NCBI RefSeq assembly: GCF_009911595.1
Contig: NZ_QWKG01000019.1
Coordinates: 1 to 64,000, forward strand
DNA length: 64,000 nucleotides
Direction: 5' to 3'
From: Colidextribacter sp. OB.20
Lineage (GTDB): Bacteria > Bacillota > Clostridia > Oscillospirales > Oscillospiraceae
In this document: one piece after another, positions 1-7,842 of the stretch
How the letters are laid out: every line of letters starts with the position of its first letter
How positions within the stretch are numbered: the stretch's first letter is position 1
Made by a program: the position numbers and the translations under genes
Notes under the pieces: model-generated
What the model was told of the DNA's origin: nothing
The model's database searches: none
The model's input: only the letters and a program-made list of their open reading frames with translations

Positions 1-154
1 GAACCCCCCGGGCTGCCGCCTGGGGAGACACCACCAGCAGCGCCGGATGGCCCTCGCTGGCGCACCGGCCCCGCAGGCCGCCCCGGGCGGCCAGTCCCCG
101 CAGAATGGCCGCCTCAATGCCCTCTCCGGCCTCCAGCACCTGAAAACATTCCAT
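1..154 (-). CDS. 5' part of an unrecognised protein, cut by the window edge
   Basis: An open frame runs from an ATG at 154 leftwards off the window (51 codons seen). A good ribosome binding site, GGAAAGGAG, lies about 10 bases upstream of the ATG. The visible product begins MECFQVLEAGEGIEAAIL and is rich in Ala, Gly and Arg. No motif identifies a family. The gene diverges from the topoisomerase genes to its right. Function unknown. Confidence 0.5.
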   Translation of the reverse strand, partial: MECFQVLEAGEGIEAAILRGLAARGGLRGRCASEGHPALLVVSPQAAARGV

Positions 155-216
155 CCTTCTCCACTCCTTTCCCCTCAGTCTGCGCCGTTTCGCGGGTTTT
201 ATGCGGTATGCTTTGC

Positions 217-365
217 GTAGGGGGCGGCCTCCGCGCCGCCCCGCAAAAATGCCTCCGCGCCGCCCCGCAAAAATGCCTCCGCGCCGCCCCCTACGCAAAA
301 ATGCCTCCGCGCCGCCCCGCAAAAATGCCTCCGCCCGAACGGGGCGGGACAGAGCCCGCCCCTAC
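217..365. repeat. Tandem array of a ~24-base GC-rich unit inside a palindromic GTAGGG element
   Basis: A GTAGGGGGCGG start and a CCCGCCCCTAC end bracket four to five near-identical copies of a unit built from CCTCCGCGCCGCCCC plus GCAAAAATG. One copy is longer because it keeps the CCCCTAC element end. The core matches repeats inside the transposase gene at 3.0-3.3 kb. The array fills most of the 290-base gap between the divergent first gene and the topoisomerase B gene. No other gene is visible in this gap. Confidence 0.85.
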
Positions 366-444
366 TTGACTTCTCCCCCGGTTTTCTGGTAAGATTAAGC
401 TGATAAATTGGGTTTATGTGCCCAGAGGAAAACGAGGTATCGCA

Positions 445-2427
445 ATGGCACAGAAGAAAAGCTACGGCAACGACTCCATCTCCGCCCTGAAGGGGGCCGA
501 CCGGGTCCGGAAGCGCCCGGGGGTCATTTTCGGCTCCGACGGGCTGGAGGGCTGCGAGCACGCCGTGTTCGAGATTATGTCCAACGCCATCGACGAGGCC
601 CGGGAGGGCCACGGCTCCCTCATCACCGTCACCCGGTTTGAGGACGGCTCCATCCAGGTGGAGGACCAGGGCCGGGGCTGTCCTGTGGACTGGAACGAGA
701 AGGAGCAGAAGTTCAACTGGGAGCTGGTATTCTGCGAGCTGTACGCCGGCGGCAAGTATAACAACGAGGGCGGAGACAACTATGAGTACTCCTTAGGTCT
801 CAACGGCCTGGGCTCCTGCGCCACCCAGTACGCCAGCCAGTTTATGGACGTCACCGTCTGGCGGGAGGGGAAAAAGTACTCCCTCCACTTTGAGAAGGGG
901 GAGAACATCGGCGGGCTGCAGTCCGAGCCCACCGACCGGGGCAAAAAAACCGGCACCACCATCCGCTGGAAGCCCGACCTGGAGGTGTTTACCGACATCA
1001 ATATCCCGGTGGAGTACTATCTGGACGTGATGAAGCGCCAGGCGGTGGTCAACGCCGGGGTGACCTTCCGGTTCAAAAACCAGGTGGGGGGCAAATTTGA
1101 GACCACCGACTTCCAGTATGAAAACGGCATTGTGGACTACGTGGCCGAGCTGTCCGGGGAGGACGCCCTCACTGCCCCGGTGTTCTGGCAGACCGAGCGG
1201 AAGGGCCGGGATCGGGCGGACAAGCCCGAGTACAAGGTGAAGCTGTCGGTCTCCTTCTGCTTCTCCAATAAGGTCCAGGTGGTGGAGCACTACCACAACT
1301 CCTCCTGGCTGGAGCACGGCGGCTCCCCGGAGAAGGCCATGCGCTCCGCCTTCGTCTCCGCCATCGACGGCTGGCTCAAGGGCCAGAACAAGTACACCAA
1401 GGGGGAGAGCAAAATCACCTTCCCCGATATCCAGGACGCTCTGGTGCTGGTGAGCAACAACTTCTCCACCCAGACCTCCTATGAAAACCAGACCAAGAAG
1501 GCCATCAACAACAAGTTTGTCCAGGAGGCCATGACGGAATTCCTCCGGGCTCAGATGGAGGTTTACTTCATCGAGAACCCCGCCGACGCCCAGCGGATCG
1601 CCGAGCAGGTCTTAATCAACAAGCGAGCCCGGGAGAACGCGGAAAAAACCCGGCTGAACATCAAGAAGAAGCTCACCGGCTCCATGGACATCTCCAACCG
1701 GGTGGCCAAGTTTGTCCCCTGCCGCACCCGGGACGTGGAGCGCAGCGAGCTGTATATCGTGGAGGGCGACTCGGCGCTGGGCAGCGTGAAGCAGGCCCGG
1801 GACGGAGAGTTCCAGGCCATCATGCCCATCCGGGGTAAGATTCTCAACTGCCTCAAGGCCGATTACGGCAAAATCTTCAAGAGCGAGATCATCACCGACC
1901 TGCTGAAGGTGCTGGGCTGCGGGGTGGAGGTCCACGACAAGCGGGCCAAGGACATGGCCGCCTTCGACCTGGGCGCCCTGCGGTGGAACAAGGTGGTCAT
2001 CTGCACCGACGCCGACGTGGACGGCTTTCAGATCAGGACTTTGGTGCTCACCATGCTCTACCGCCTCACCCCCACCCTCATTCAGGAGGGGTACGTCTAC
2101 ATCGCCGAGTCCCCCCTGTTTGAGATCACCTGCAAGGAAAAGACCTGGTTCGCCTATTCCAACAAGGAGAAGGACGACATCGTCGCCACCCTCCAGGGCA
2201 AGAAGTACGACGTTCAGCGCTCCAAGGGCTTGGGCGAGAACGAACCCGAGATGATGTGGCTGACCACCATGTCCCCCGACACGAGAAGGCTCATCCGGGT
2301 AATGCCTGAGGACGTGGAGCAGACCGCCCGGATGTTTGACCTCCTCCTGGGAGACGACCTCACCGGCCGGAAAACTCACATCGCCGACCACGGCCACGAG
2401 TTTTTGGAGCTGGCGGATATCTCGTAG
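445..2427 (+). CDS. Type IIA DNA topoisomerase subunit B (GyrB/ParE family)
   Basis: ATPase subunit of a DNA gyrase/topoisomerase IV type enzyme, 660 residues. The N-terminal GHKL ATPase domain shows the catalytic Glu43 and Asn47 (FEIMSNAIDEA), the Mg/ADP motif DQGRG (~74-78) and a glycine loop GLNGLGS (~118-124). The C-terminal Toprim domain has EGDSA (Glu440) and DADVDG (Asp522/524/526), which bind the metals for DNA cleavage. The ATG at 445 is chosen because GAGGT lies 8 bases upstream; an open frame also extends to 418. The partner A subunit is at 3469, separated by two inserted-looking genes. Clostridia commonly carry such a pair besides gyrA/gyrB near dnaA, so this is likely the second (topoisomerase IV-like) enzyme; the sequence alone does not settle gyrase versus topoisomerase IV. 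Confidence 0.93.
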   Translation: MAQKKSYGNDSISALKGADRVRKRPGVIFGSDGLEGCEHAVFEIMSNAIDEAREGHGSLITVTRFEDGSIQVEDQGRGCPVDWNEKEQKFNWELVFCELYAGGKYNNEGGDNYEYSLGLNGLGSCATQYASQFMDVTVWREGKKYSLHFEKGENIGGLQSEPTDRGKKTGTTIRWKPDLEVFTDINIPVEYYLDVMKRQAVVNAGVTFRFKNQVGGKFETTDFQYENGIVDYVAELSGEDALTAPVFWQTERKGRDRADKPEYKVKLSVSFCFSNKVQVVEHYHNSSWLEHGGSPEKAMRSAFVSAIDGWLKGQNKYTKGESKITFPDIQDALVLVSNNFSTQTSYENQTKKAINNKFVQEAMTEFLRAQMEVYFIENPADAQRIAEQVLINKRARENAEKTRLNIKKKLTGSMDISNRVAKFVPCRTRDVERSELYIVEGDSALGSVKQARDGEFQAIMPIRGKILNCLKADYGKIFKSEIITDLLKVLGCGVEVHDKRAKDMAAFDLGALRWNKVVICTDADVDGFQIRTLVLTMLYRLTPTLIQEGYVYIAESPLFEITCKEKTWFAYSNKEKDDIVATLQGKKYDVQRSKGLGENEPEMMWLTTMSPDTRRLIRVMPEDVEQTARMFDLLLGDDLTGRKTHIADHGHEFLELADIS

Positions 2428-2436
2428 GAGGTTGCA

Positions 2437-2865
2437 ATGAAAAAGAAGATGTTACCAGTCCTCTGTGCCCTGCTGCTGATCTCCACCGCTGCCCTTGCCA
2501 TACTCTGGCGACAGGAGGCGGCCCGAAACGCAGACAATTTGAACCGGCTATGGCTGGCTGCGGCTACGTCTGGTGAAACTGTCATCACGGAGTACCGGCA
2601 GAATGGCGAAGAACCTCCGCCCTGTCAGGTCATCTCAGAACTTCGGGTTATGGGGGACGCCTGCCACCTGTCAAAGAGCGCCGGGTCGGATTGCATCGAC
2701 CTGAACGCCGTCTACGGCATTCTGTCCCTGTACCCAGAGCGGTTCCCTGAGGTGACGGACGATCTGCTCCTGGTTTTTCAGACCGCTTCCCAGGAGGGTC
2801 TGGACGGTCCAAACTGGCCCCTGCGGATCAGTGAACTGCGCAACACTTTGGAGTGCAGGTCATGA
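2437..2865 (+). CDS. Small membrane-anchored or secreted protein of unknown function
   Basis: 142 residues. The N-terminus (KKK, then about 18 hydrophobic residues, MLPVLCALLLISTAALAI) is a signal-anchor or signal peptide without a lipobox. The rest is soluble, with two Cys in CQV and CHL and a mostly helical look. AGGAGG lies 8 bases before the ATG. It starts 9 bases after the topoisomerase B stop. Its TGA overlaps the ATG of the transposase gene (ATGA), suggesting translational coupling. No family recognised. Confidence 0.7.
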   Translation: MKKKMLPVLCALLLISTAALAILWRQEAARNADNLNRLWLAAATSGETVITEYRQNGEEPPPCQVISELRVMGDACHLSKSAGSDCIDLNAVYGILSLYPERFPEVTDDLLLVFQTASQEGLDGPNWPLRISELRNTLECRS

Positions 2866-3494
2866 ATAGGGAACTGCGGACCAGAAAAAATGTGCGGCTG
2901 AAAAACTATGATTACAGCCAGCCAGGGTATTATTTTGTAACGATATGTACCCAGGTACGGTATGAAAATATCCTGTGTGAAATTGTGCCACCCATTTCCG
3001 AACGGCCGGCCGCGGAGGGCCGGCCCTACAGGGACGCTTTCCATCCTTCTGTAGGGGGCGGCCTCTGTGCCGCCCCGTTCTCCCAACCCGCATGTACCGC
3101 CCCGTTCTCCCAGCCTGTACCATCTGTCATACCAACGAATTTGGGCCAATTCGTTAATGCTTCTATCAACCAAATTCCCGTCATAAACCCCGGAGTTGTT
3201 GTGGACATTTATACGATCATGCCAGATCATATCCACATGGTCCTAAACCTGACGGGGCGGCACGGAGGCCGCCCCCTACCCAACATCATCGGTCGATTTA
3301 AATCCTATACGGACCATTATTATCGAAAAAATGGTTCTCCTTTTGGCCCATATTTTTGGCAGGAGGGCTACTATGAGCACATCATCCGCAACGACGCCGA
3401 TCTCAACGCGACCCGCGAATACATCCAAAACAACCCCTTAAAATGGATATTAGATAGGACTGAACCAAATGGCCAAGAAGAAAACGCCAAATGA
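2862..3494 (+). CDS. REP-associated tyrosine transposase (RAYT, IS200/Y1 superfamily) with repeats embedded in its frame
   Basis: 210 residues. The family signature is clear: N-terminal YYFVTICT, a central IMPDHIHMVL holding the HUH-type His-x-His pair, and the C-terminal block FGPYFWQEGYYEHIIRND...YIQNNPLKW, which includes the expected catalytic Tyr. Such enzymes nick single-stranded DNA at REP palindromes. Oddly, residues ~45-90 and ~131-138 (GRHGGRPLP) are translated from GTAGGGGGCGG-type repeats (2998-3120, 3253-3279), which insert extra sequence without breaking the frame. The ATG at 2862 overlaps the previous stop. The 3' end overlaps the topoisomerase A start by 26 bases. Whether the enzyme is still active is uncertain because of the insert between the first beta strand and the LGQFV segment. 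Confidence 0.88.
   Translation: MNRELRTRKNVRLKNYDYSQPGYYFVTICTQVRYENILCEIVPPISERPAAEGRPYRDAFHPSVGGGLCAAPFSQPACTAPFSQPVPSVIPTNLGQFVNASINQIPVINPGVVVDIYTIMPDHIHMVLNLTGRHGGRPLPNIIGRFKSYTDHYYRKNGSPFGPYFWQEGYYEHIIRNDADLNATREYIQNNPLKWILDRTEPNGQEENAK
2998..3120. repeat. GC-rich palindromic repeats inside the RAYT coding sequence
   Basis: Contains GGCCGGCCGCGGAGGGCCGGCC followed by CTACAG, then CTGTAGGGGGCGGCCTCTG ending in GCCGCCCCGTTCTCCCA, then a partial second CCGCCCCGTTCTCCCAG copy. The GTAGGGGGCGGCCTC core is the one found at 217. The stretch is translated as low-complexity sequence in the transposase. Confidence 0.8.
3253..3279. repeat. Inverted copy of the GTAGGGGGCGGCCTC repeat inside the RAYT gene
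   Basis: GGGGCGGCACGGAGGCCGCC followed by CCCTAC is the reverse complement of the repeat core at 3053-3078 and at 217. It is read in frame as GRHGGRPLP. Two oppositely oriented copies therefore lie about 180 bases apart in one coding sequence. Confidence 0.75.
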
Positions 3495-5712
3495 GAATAA
3501 AGCCCGGAAGGCGGACCCCAACGTAATGGGGCTGCGGGCGGAGGTGCTGGAGCAGCCCATCACCCAGACCCTGGAGATCAACTACATGCCCTACGCCATG
3601 TCGGTGATCATCTCCCGGGCCATCCCGGAGATTGACGGCTTCAAGCCCTCCCACCGCAAGCTGCTGTACACCATGTATCAGATGAAGCTGCTGGGGGGCG
3701 GGCGGACCAAGTCGGCCAACATTGTGGGCCAGACCATGAAGCTTAACCCCCATGGAGACGGTCCCATTTATGACACGATGGTCCGCCTCAGCCGGGGCTA
3801 CGGGGCCCTGCTCCACCCCCTGGTGGACAGCAAGGGCAACTTCGGCAAGGTGTACTCCCGGGACATGGCCTACGCCGCCAGCCGGTACACCGAGGCGAGG
3901 CTGGACCCCATCTGCGCCGAGCTCTTCCGGGACATCGACCAGGACACGGTGGACTTTGTGGACAACTACGACGGCAAGCTGAAGGAGCCCACCCTCCTGC
4001 CCACCACCTTTCCCAACGTGCTGGTCTCCGCCAACAAGGGCATCGCCGTGGGCATGGCCAGCGATCTGTGCGGCTTCAACCTGGGGGAGGTGTGCGACAC
4101 CACCATCGCCTTTCTGAAAAACCCGGACCACGACATCATGACCACCCTCAAGGCCCCCGACCTGCCCACCGGCGGTGAGCTGCTCTACGACGGGGCAGCC
4201 CTGGCGGAAATCTACCGCACGGGGAAGGGCTCCTTCAAGGTGCGCTCCCGGTGGCGCTACGTGAAGGAGGAGAATCTCATTGAGGTCTATGAGATCCCCT
4301 ACTCCACCACCAGCGAGGCCATCATCGACAAGGTGACCGAGCTGCTCAAGGCGGGCAAGCTGAAGGAAATCGCCGACATGCGGGACGAGACCGACCTGTC
4401 CGGCCTGAAGCTGACCATCGACCTGAAGCGGGGGGCCGATCCGGAGAAGCTGATGGCAAAGCTCTTCAAAATGACCCCCCTGATGGACAGCCAGTCCTGC
4501 AACTTCAACATTCTCATTGCCGGCTTCCCCAAGGTGCTGGGGGTGCGGGAGATTCTGGAGGAGTGGACCGCCTGGCGGATGGACTCGGTGCGCCGGCGGG
4601 TATACTTCTCCATGAACAAGAAGAAGGAGAAGCTGCATCTGCTCAAGGGCCTGCGGCGCATCCTTCTGGATATCGACCGGGCCATCCAGATCATCCGGGA
4701 CACCGAGGAGGACGCGGAGGTCATCCCCAACCTGATGATTGGCTTCGGCATCGACCAGGTCCAGGCGGAGTACGTGGCCGACATCCGCCTGCGGAACATC
4801 AACAAGGAGTACATCCTCAAGCGCACCCAGGAGGTGGACGCCCTCGCCGATGAGATCGCCGACCTGGAGGATATTGTCAGCTCACCCAAGCGTATCCGGA
4901 AGATCATCGTAGACGAGCTGGCCGAGGTGAAGAAGAAATATGCCGTACCCCGGCGGACGGAAATCGTCTATGACCACATGGACGAGCCCATCATGACGGT
5001 GGAGGATGAGACCCCCGACTACCCCGTCCACCTGTTCTTCTCCAAAGAGGGCTATCTCAAGAAGATTACCCCCCAGTCCCTGCGGATGGCCAGCGAGCAG
5101 AAGTACAAGGAGGGGGACGGGCCCTATCTCCAGTGGGAGGCCGGTAACCGGGACGAGCTGCTGGTGTTCACCGACAAGCAGCAATGCTACAAAACCCGGC
5201 TTTCCGACTTCGACGACACCAAGGCCAGCGTTTTGGGGGACTATCTGCCCTCCAAGCTGGGCATGGACCCGGAGGAGCGGGCTCTGTGGGCCTGCATTCC
5301 CGGGGACTACACGGGGAATGTGCTGTTCTTTTTTGAGAACGGCAAGGCCGCCCGGGTGGAGCTGTCCGCCTATCAGACCCAGACCCGGCGGAAAAAGCTC
5401 ACCGGGGCCTACTCGGACAAGTCCCCTCTGGCCGCCGCCTTCCTGCTGCGGGAGGACTTCGAGGCGGCGGTCATCTCCACCGAGGGCCGCTGCGTGGTGT
5501 TCCACACCGCCAGCTTAAACCCCAAGTCCACCCGGAACACCCAGGGGGTCAACGTGATGACCCTAAAGCCCAAATACAAGGTGGACCAGGTGCTTCCCTT
5601 GGACCAGACCCATATTGTCAACGCCGCCCGCTACCGGGCCCGTTCCCTGCCCGTCGCCGGGGCGCTCCTGAAGGAGGAGGACCGGGGCGAGAAGCAGCTG
5701 ACCCTGCTGTAA
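3469..5712 (+). CDS. Type IIA DNA topoisomerase subunit A (GyrA/ParC family)
   Basis: DNA breakage-reunion subunit, 747 residues. The catalytic tyrosine is Tyr140 in AASRYTEARL. The winged-helix region precedes it (DGFKPSHRKLLYTMY, ~57-70), and the tower/coiled-coil follows (~370-500). The C-terminal DNA-wrapping part (~530-740) is short compared with gyrase and has no clear GyrA box (QRRGGKG), which favours a topoisomerase IV-like role; this is an inference. It pairs with the B subunit at 445. The start lies inside the end of the transposase gene and has only a weak AGGA upstream, so insertion of the transposase may have changed how translation of this subunit begins. Confidence 0.92.
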   Translation: MAKKKTPNENKARKADPNVMGLRAEVLEQPITQTLEINYMPYAMSVIISRAIPEIDGFKPSHRKLLYTMYQMKLLGGGRTKSANIVGQTMKLNPHGDGPIYDTMVRLSRGYGALLHPLVDSKGNFGKVYSRDMAYAASRYTEARLDPICAELFRDIDQDTVDFVDNYDGKLKEPTLLPTTFPNVLVSANKGIAVGMASDLCGFNLGEVCDTTIAFLKNPDHDIMTTLKAPDLPTGGELLYDGAALAEIYRTGKGSFKVRSRWRYVKEENLIEVYEIPYSTTSEAIIDKVTELLKAGKLKEIADMRDETDLSGLKLTIDLKRGADPEKLMAKLFKMTPLMDSQSCNFNILIAGFPKVLGVREILEEWTAWRMDSVRRRVYFSMNKKKEKLHLLKGLRRILLDIDRAIQIIRDTEEDAEVIPNLMIGFGIDQVQAEYVADIRLRNINKEYILKRTQEVDALADEIADLEDIVSSPKRIRKIIVDELAEVKKKYAVPRRTEIVYDHMDEPIMTVEDETPDYPVHLFFSKEGYLKKITPQSLRMASEQKYKEGDGPYLQWEAGNRDELLVFTDKQQCYKTRLSDFDDTKASVLGDYLPSKLGMDPEERALWACIPGDYTGNVLFFFENGKAARVELSAYQTQTRRKKLTGAYSDKSPLAAAFLLREDFEAAVISTEGRCVVFHTASLNPKSTRNTQGVNVMTLKPKYKVDQVLPLDQTHIVNAARYRARSLPVAGALLKEEDRGEKQLTLL

Positions 5713-5780
5713 TGGGAACGGCCCGCCCCGTCGGCGGGCTCCGAAGAAATAATTTCCAAAAATATAAAGGAGTGCTTACC

Positions 5781-6371
5781 ATGACTAACTGGACAAAGCT
5801 GACAGAGAACCTGGAGAAGCGGGGCTTTTCCGTCCAACGCTTCGCCACCAAAGAGGAGGCCGCTGACTACCTGGATCAGGAGATCGACGGGGTGAGCGTG
5901 GCCTTCGGCGGCTCCATGTCCGTACAGGAGATGGGGCTGTACCCCCGGCTGGCCGCCCACAACAACGCCCTGTGGCACTGGAACAAGGATACCATGTTGG
6001 AGGCCGCCCACACCGACGTGTACATCTGCTCCGTCAACGGCCTGGCCGAGACGGGCGAAGTCATCAACATCGACGGCGTGGGCAACCGGGTGGCCTCCAC
6101 CATCTACGGACACAGGCGGGTCTACTTTGTGGTGGGCAGAAACAAGATCGCCCCCGACTACGACCAGGCCCTGTGGCGGGCCCGGAACATCGCCGCCCCC
6201 AAGAACTGCCAGCGGCTGGGGCTCAAGACCCCCTGCGCCGTCAAGGCGGATAAGTGCTACAACTGCACAAGCCCCGAGCGCTCCTGCCGGGCCCTGGTGG
6301 TTCTGTGGGAGAAGCTTCGGGATGCGGAGAAAATGGAGATTGTCCTCATTGACGAGGAACTGGGGTATTGA
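5781..6371 (+). CDS. LUD domain protein (LutC/YkgG-like, DUF162)
   Basis: 196 residues of the LUD (lactate utilisation) family. Typical features are the fold start FSVQRFATKEEAADYL, VAFGGSMSVQEMGL (~40-54), a central NIDGVGNRVASTIYGHRRVYFVVG (with GVGNRVA conserved) and a Cys-rich C-terminus (DKCYNCTSPERSC). Members resemble the LutC subunit of L-lactate oxidation, but stand-alone copies like this one lack LutA/LutB and have no proven role. The ATG at 5781 follows AAAGGAG at a proper distance. It lies 68 bases after the topoisomerase A stop, with no strong terminator seen. Confidence 0.85.
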   Translation: MTNWTKLTENLEKRGFSVQRFATKEEAADYLDQEIDGVSVAFGGSMSVQEMGLYPRLAAHNNALWHWNKDTMLEAAHTDVYICSVNGLAETGEVINIDGVGNRVASTIYGHRRVYFVVGRNKIAPDYDQALWRARNIAAPKNCQRLGLKTPCAVKADKCYNCTSPERSCRALVVLWEKLRDAEKMEIVLIDEELGY

Positions 6372-6384
6372 TTTTTCCGCTGCA

Positions 6385-6465
6385 TGTAGGGCGCAACGAC
6401 CCCGGCGCGCCGGCGTTTACGCTCAGGGCGTTGGAACACGGGCCGCCGAGTCGTCGGCCCCTACG
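6385..6465. repeat. Palindromic GTAGGG...CCCTAC intergenic repeat
   Basis: Starts TGTAGGGCGCAACGACCCC and ends GAGTCGTCGGCCCCTACG. The arms are imperfect inverted repeats with a ~30-base central spacer. It is the same family as the elements at 28835, 30068 and 51030. It occupies nearly all of the gap between the LUD gene and the lipoprotein gene. Confidence 0.75.
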
Positions 6466-6496
6466 CTTTGAGCTCTGAAATTGGAAGGTGTGTGCT

Positions 6497-7570
6497 TTGA
6501 AAAGACGCCTGCTGGCCGCTGCTTTAGCCGTCTGCCTCCTCCTCACCGGCTGTTCCGCCCTTCTGGAGCGGGACTACACCCATGTTACCCCCCACAACAC
6601 CGCCCCCACCACCGAGGGGGACCCCTCCATCCTGCGGGCGGAGAGCTACCAGGAGCTGGTCAACGCCCTGGTCTATCTGGTGAGCATCGGCGCGGAGGAG
6701 GGGACGGTCCGGCTGTACACCGACTCGGAGAAGGTTGAGACCTATCTGGCCGACGCCTGCCTGGAGGTGGTCCAGGAGGACCCCCTGGGGGCCTACTGTG
6801 TGGAGTTCATCAAGTACAGTGTGGACCCGGTGGTAACCTACTCCCAGGCCCAGGTGGACATCGCTTACCGCCGCACCCGGGAACAGGTGGCCTCCATTGT
6901 CCAGGTCACCGGCGTCACCGCCATCCGCAGCGAGCTCAGCGCCGCCCTCACCGAGTTCGCCGCCGAGCGCACCCTGCGCATCCGCTACTTTGAGGAGGAC
7001 GAGGCCTTTATCCAGGACCTGGTCCGCCAGGCCTACTATGACGTCCCCGCCTTTGCCCTGGGAATGCCCGAGGTGAGCGTGGTCATCTATCCCAACAGCG
7101 GCCGGCAGCGGATTGTGGAGATTCTGCTCAACTACCCCCTGGACCGCAGCCAGCTGGAGGAGAAGCAGGAGGCCCTGAACAGCCGTCTGGAGGAGCTGGC
7201 CCTGGCGCTGCCGCACAATGCCGGCACGCCCCTGATTCTGGCGGCGGCCCGGACCCTGCTGGAACAGGGGGAGTATGTCCCCCAGGGGGGCGCTACCGCC
7301 TGGGACTTCCTGCTGGGCGGCTCCGCCGGCAGCGAGGGCCTCTCCCTGGCCTTCGCCGCCCTGTGCCAGCGCCTTAATCTGCCCTGCCAGGTGGCCCAGG
7401 GCACCTTTCAGGAGGAGCCCCGGTTCTGGACCGTGGTCCAGACCGAGGAGGGCTGGCGGCATCTGGACCTGACCCTGGAGGCGTGGGAGGACGGCCCCCT
7501 GTACACCGACCTTCAGCTCCAGGAGCTGGGCTACAGCTGGAACGACGCCTCCCTTCCCTTCTGCGTTTAG
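6497..7570 (+). CDS. Lipoprotein with a transglutaminase-like domain that lacks the catalytic residues
   Basis: 357 residues from a TTG at 6497, chosen because GGAAGG (6483-6488) fits it; a GTG at 6488 would overlap that site. The N-terminus KRRLLAAALAVCLLLTGC is a lipoprotein signal with lipobox LTGC, so the protein is anchored on the outer face of the membrane. The last ~110 residues follow the transglutaminase-core pattern (GSEGLSLAFAALCQRLNLPC ... GWRHLDLTLEAW). The catalytic Cys position is Ser and the catalytic His segment reads RFWTVV, so it is probably a binding domain rather than an enzyme. This alignment is by eye. Confidence 0.75.
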   Translation: MKRRLLAAALAVCLLLTGCSALLERDYTHVTPHNTAPTTEGDPSILRAESYQELVNALVYLVSIGAEEGTVRLYTDSEKVETYLADACLEVVQEDPLGAYCVEFIKYSVDPVVTYSQAQVDIAYRRTREQVASIVQVTGVTAIRSELSAALTEFAAERTLRIRYFEEDEAFIQDLVRQAYYDVPAFALGMPEVSVVIYPNSGRQRIVEILLNYPLDRSQLEEKQEALNSRLEELALALPHNAGTPLILAAARTLLEQGEYVPQGGATAWDFLLGGSAGSEGLSLAFAALCQRLNLPCQVAQGTFQEEPRFWTVVQTEEGWRHLDLTLEAWEDGPLYTDLQLQELGYSWNDASLPFCV

Positions 7571-7730
7571 GCACTGTTTGAAAAATGGAAATATGCATAG
7601 TGGTGAGGGATTTTTCTGCCAGGAAAACACAATTTTTCGCAGGAATACTGGATGATTTCAAGAAAAATCGGGGCAGTATAGCGGAAAAAGACCCGCCCCT
7701 GGGCGTATTGACATTTTTCAAACAAGCCCT
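7571..7730. mobile_element. MITE-like element, copy 1
   Basis: About 160 bases bounded by inverted repeats GCACTGTTTGAAAAATG (7571-7587) and CATTTTTCAAACAAGCC (7712-7728), matching at most positions. The interior has TCGCAGGAATACTGG, ATTTCAAGAAAAATC and a GGAAAAAGACCCGCCCCTGG block. It has no transposase gene. Related copies lie at 20664, 48518 and 49821. An open frame continuous with the SLH gene crosses it but has no start signal. Confidence 0.75.
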
Positions 7731-7765
7731 AGGATTGCCAAATTCTTACTGTTTTGTTACAGGGC

Positions 7766-7794
7766 TTGTCAAGACAGAAAAATTTGGGTATAAT
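7766..7794 (+). promoter_or_regulatory. Sigma-A promoter for the SLH protein gene
   Basis: TTGTCA (7766-7771) and TATAAT (7789-7794) with a 17-base spacer. Transcription would start near 7801, about 40 bases before the ATG at 7843. Confidence 0.8.
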
Positions 7795-7842
7795 GTGCTT
7801 AACCTCGGCCCGGCTCAACGGGTCCCGAAAGGAGCTCCCCCT

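Noticed and set aside
217-365. CRISPR-like array
   Set aside because: The 24-base units abut directly with no variable spacers, and no cas genes are present.
199-612. Long minus-strand frame across the 217-365 repeats into the topoisomerase B gene
   Set aside because: It is made of repeat translation and antisense to a well-supported gene, with no ribosome binding site. The same reasoning removes the many long antisense frames over GC-rich genes in this window.
2862-3494. RAYT gene as a frameshifted pseudogene
   Set aside because: The frame is open from ATG to TGA with all family blocks in order; the inserted repeats keep the frame. Activity remains uncertain but it is not a broken frame.
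7708-7713. TTGACA at the right end of the MITE-like elements as an outward promoter
   Set aside because: No -10 box lies 16-18 bases downstream in copy 1 or copy 3, so only a -35-like hexamer is present.
7585-7842. N-terminal extension of the SLH protein by 86 residues
   Set aside because: The extension translates the MITE-like element and the promoter. The ATG at 7843 has a ribosome site and starts a clean signal peptide.
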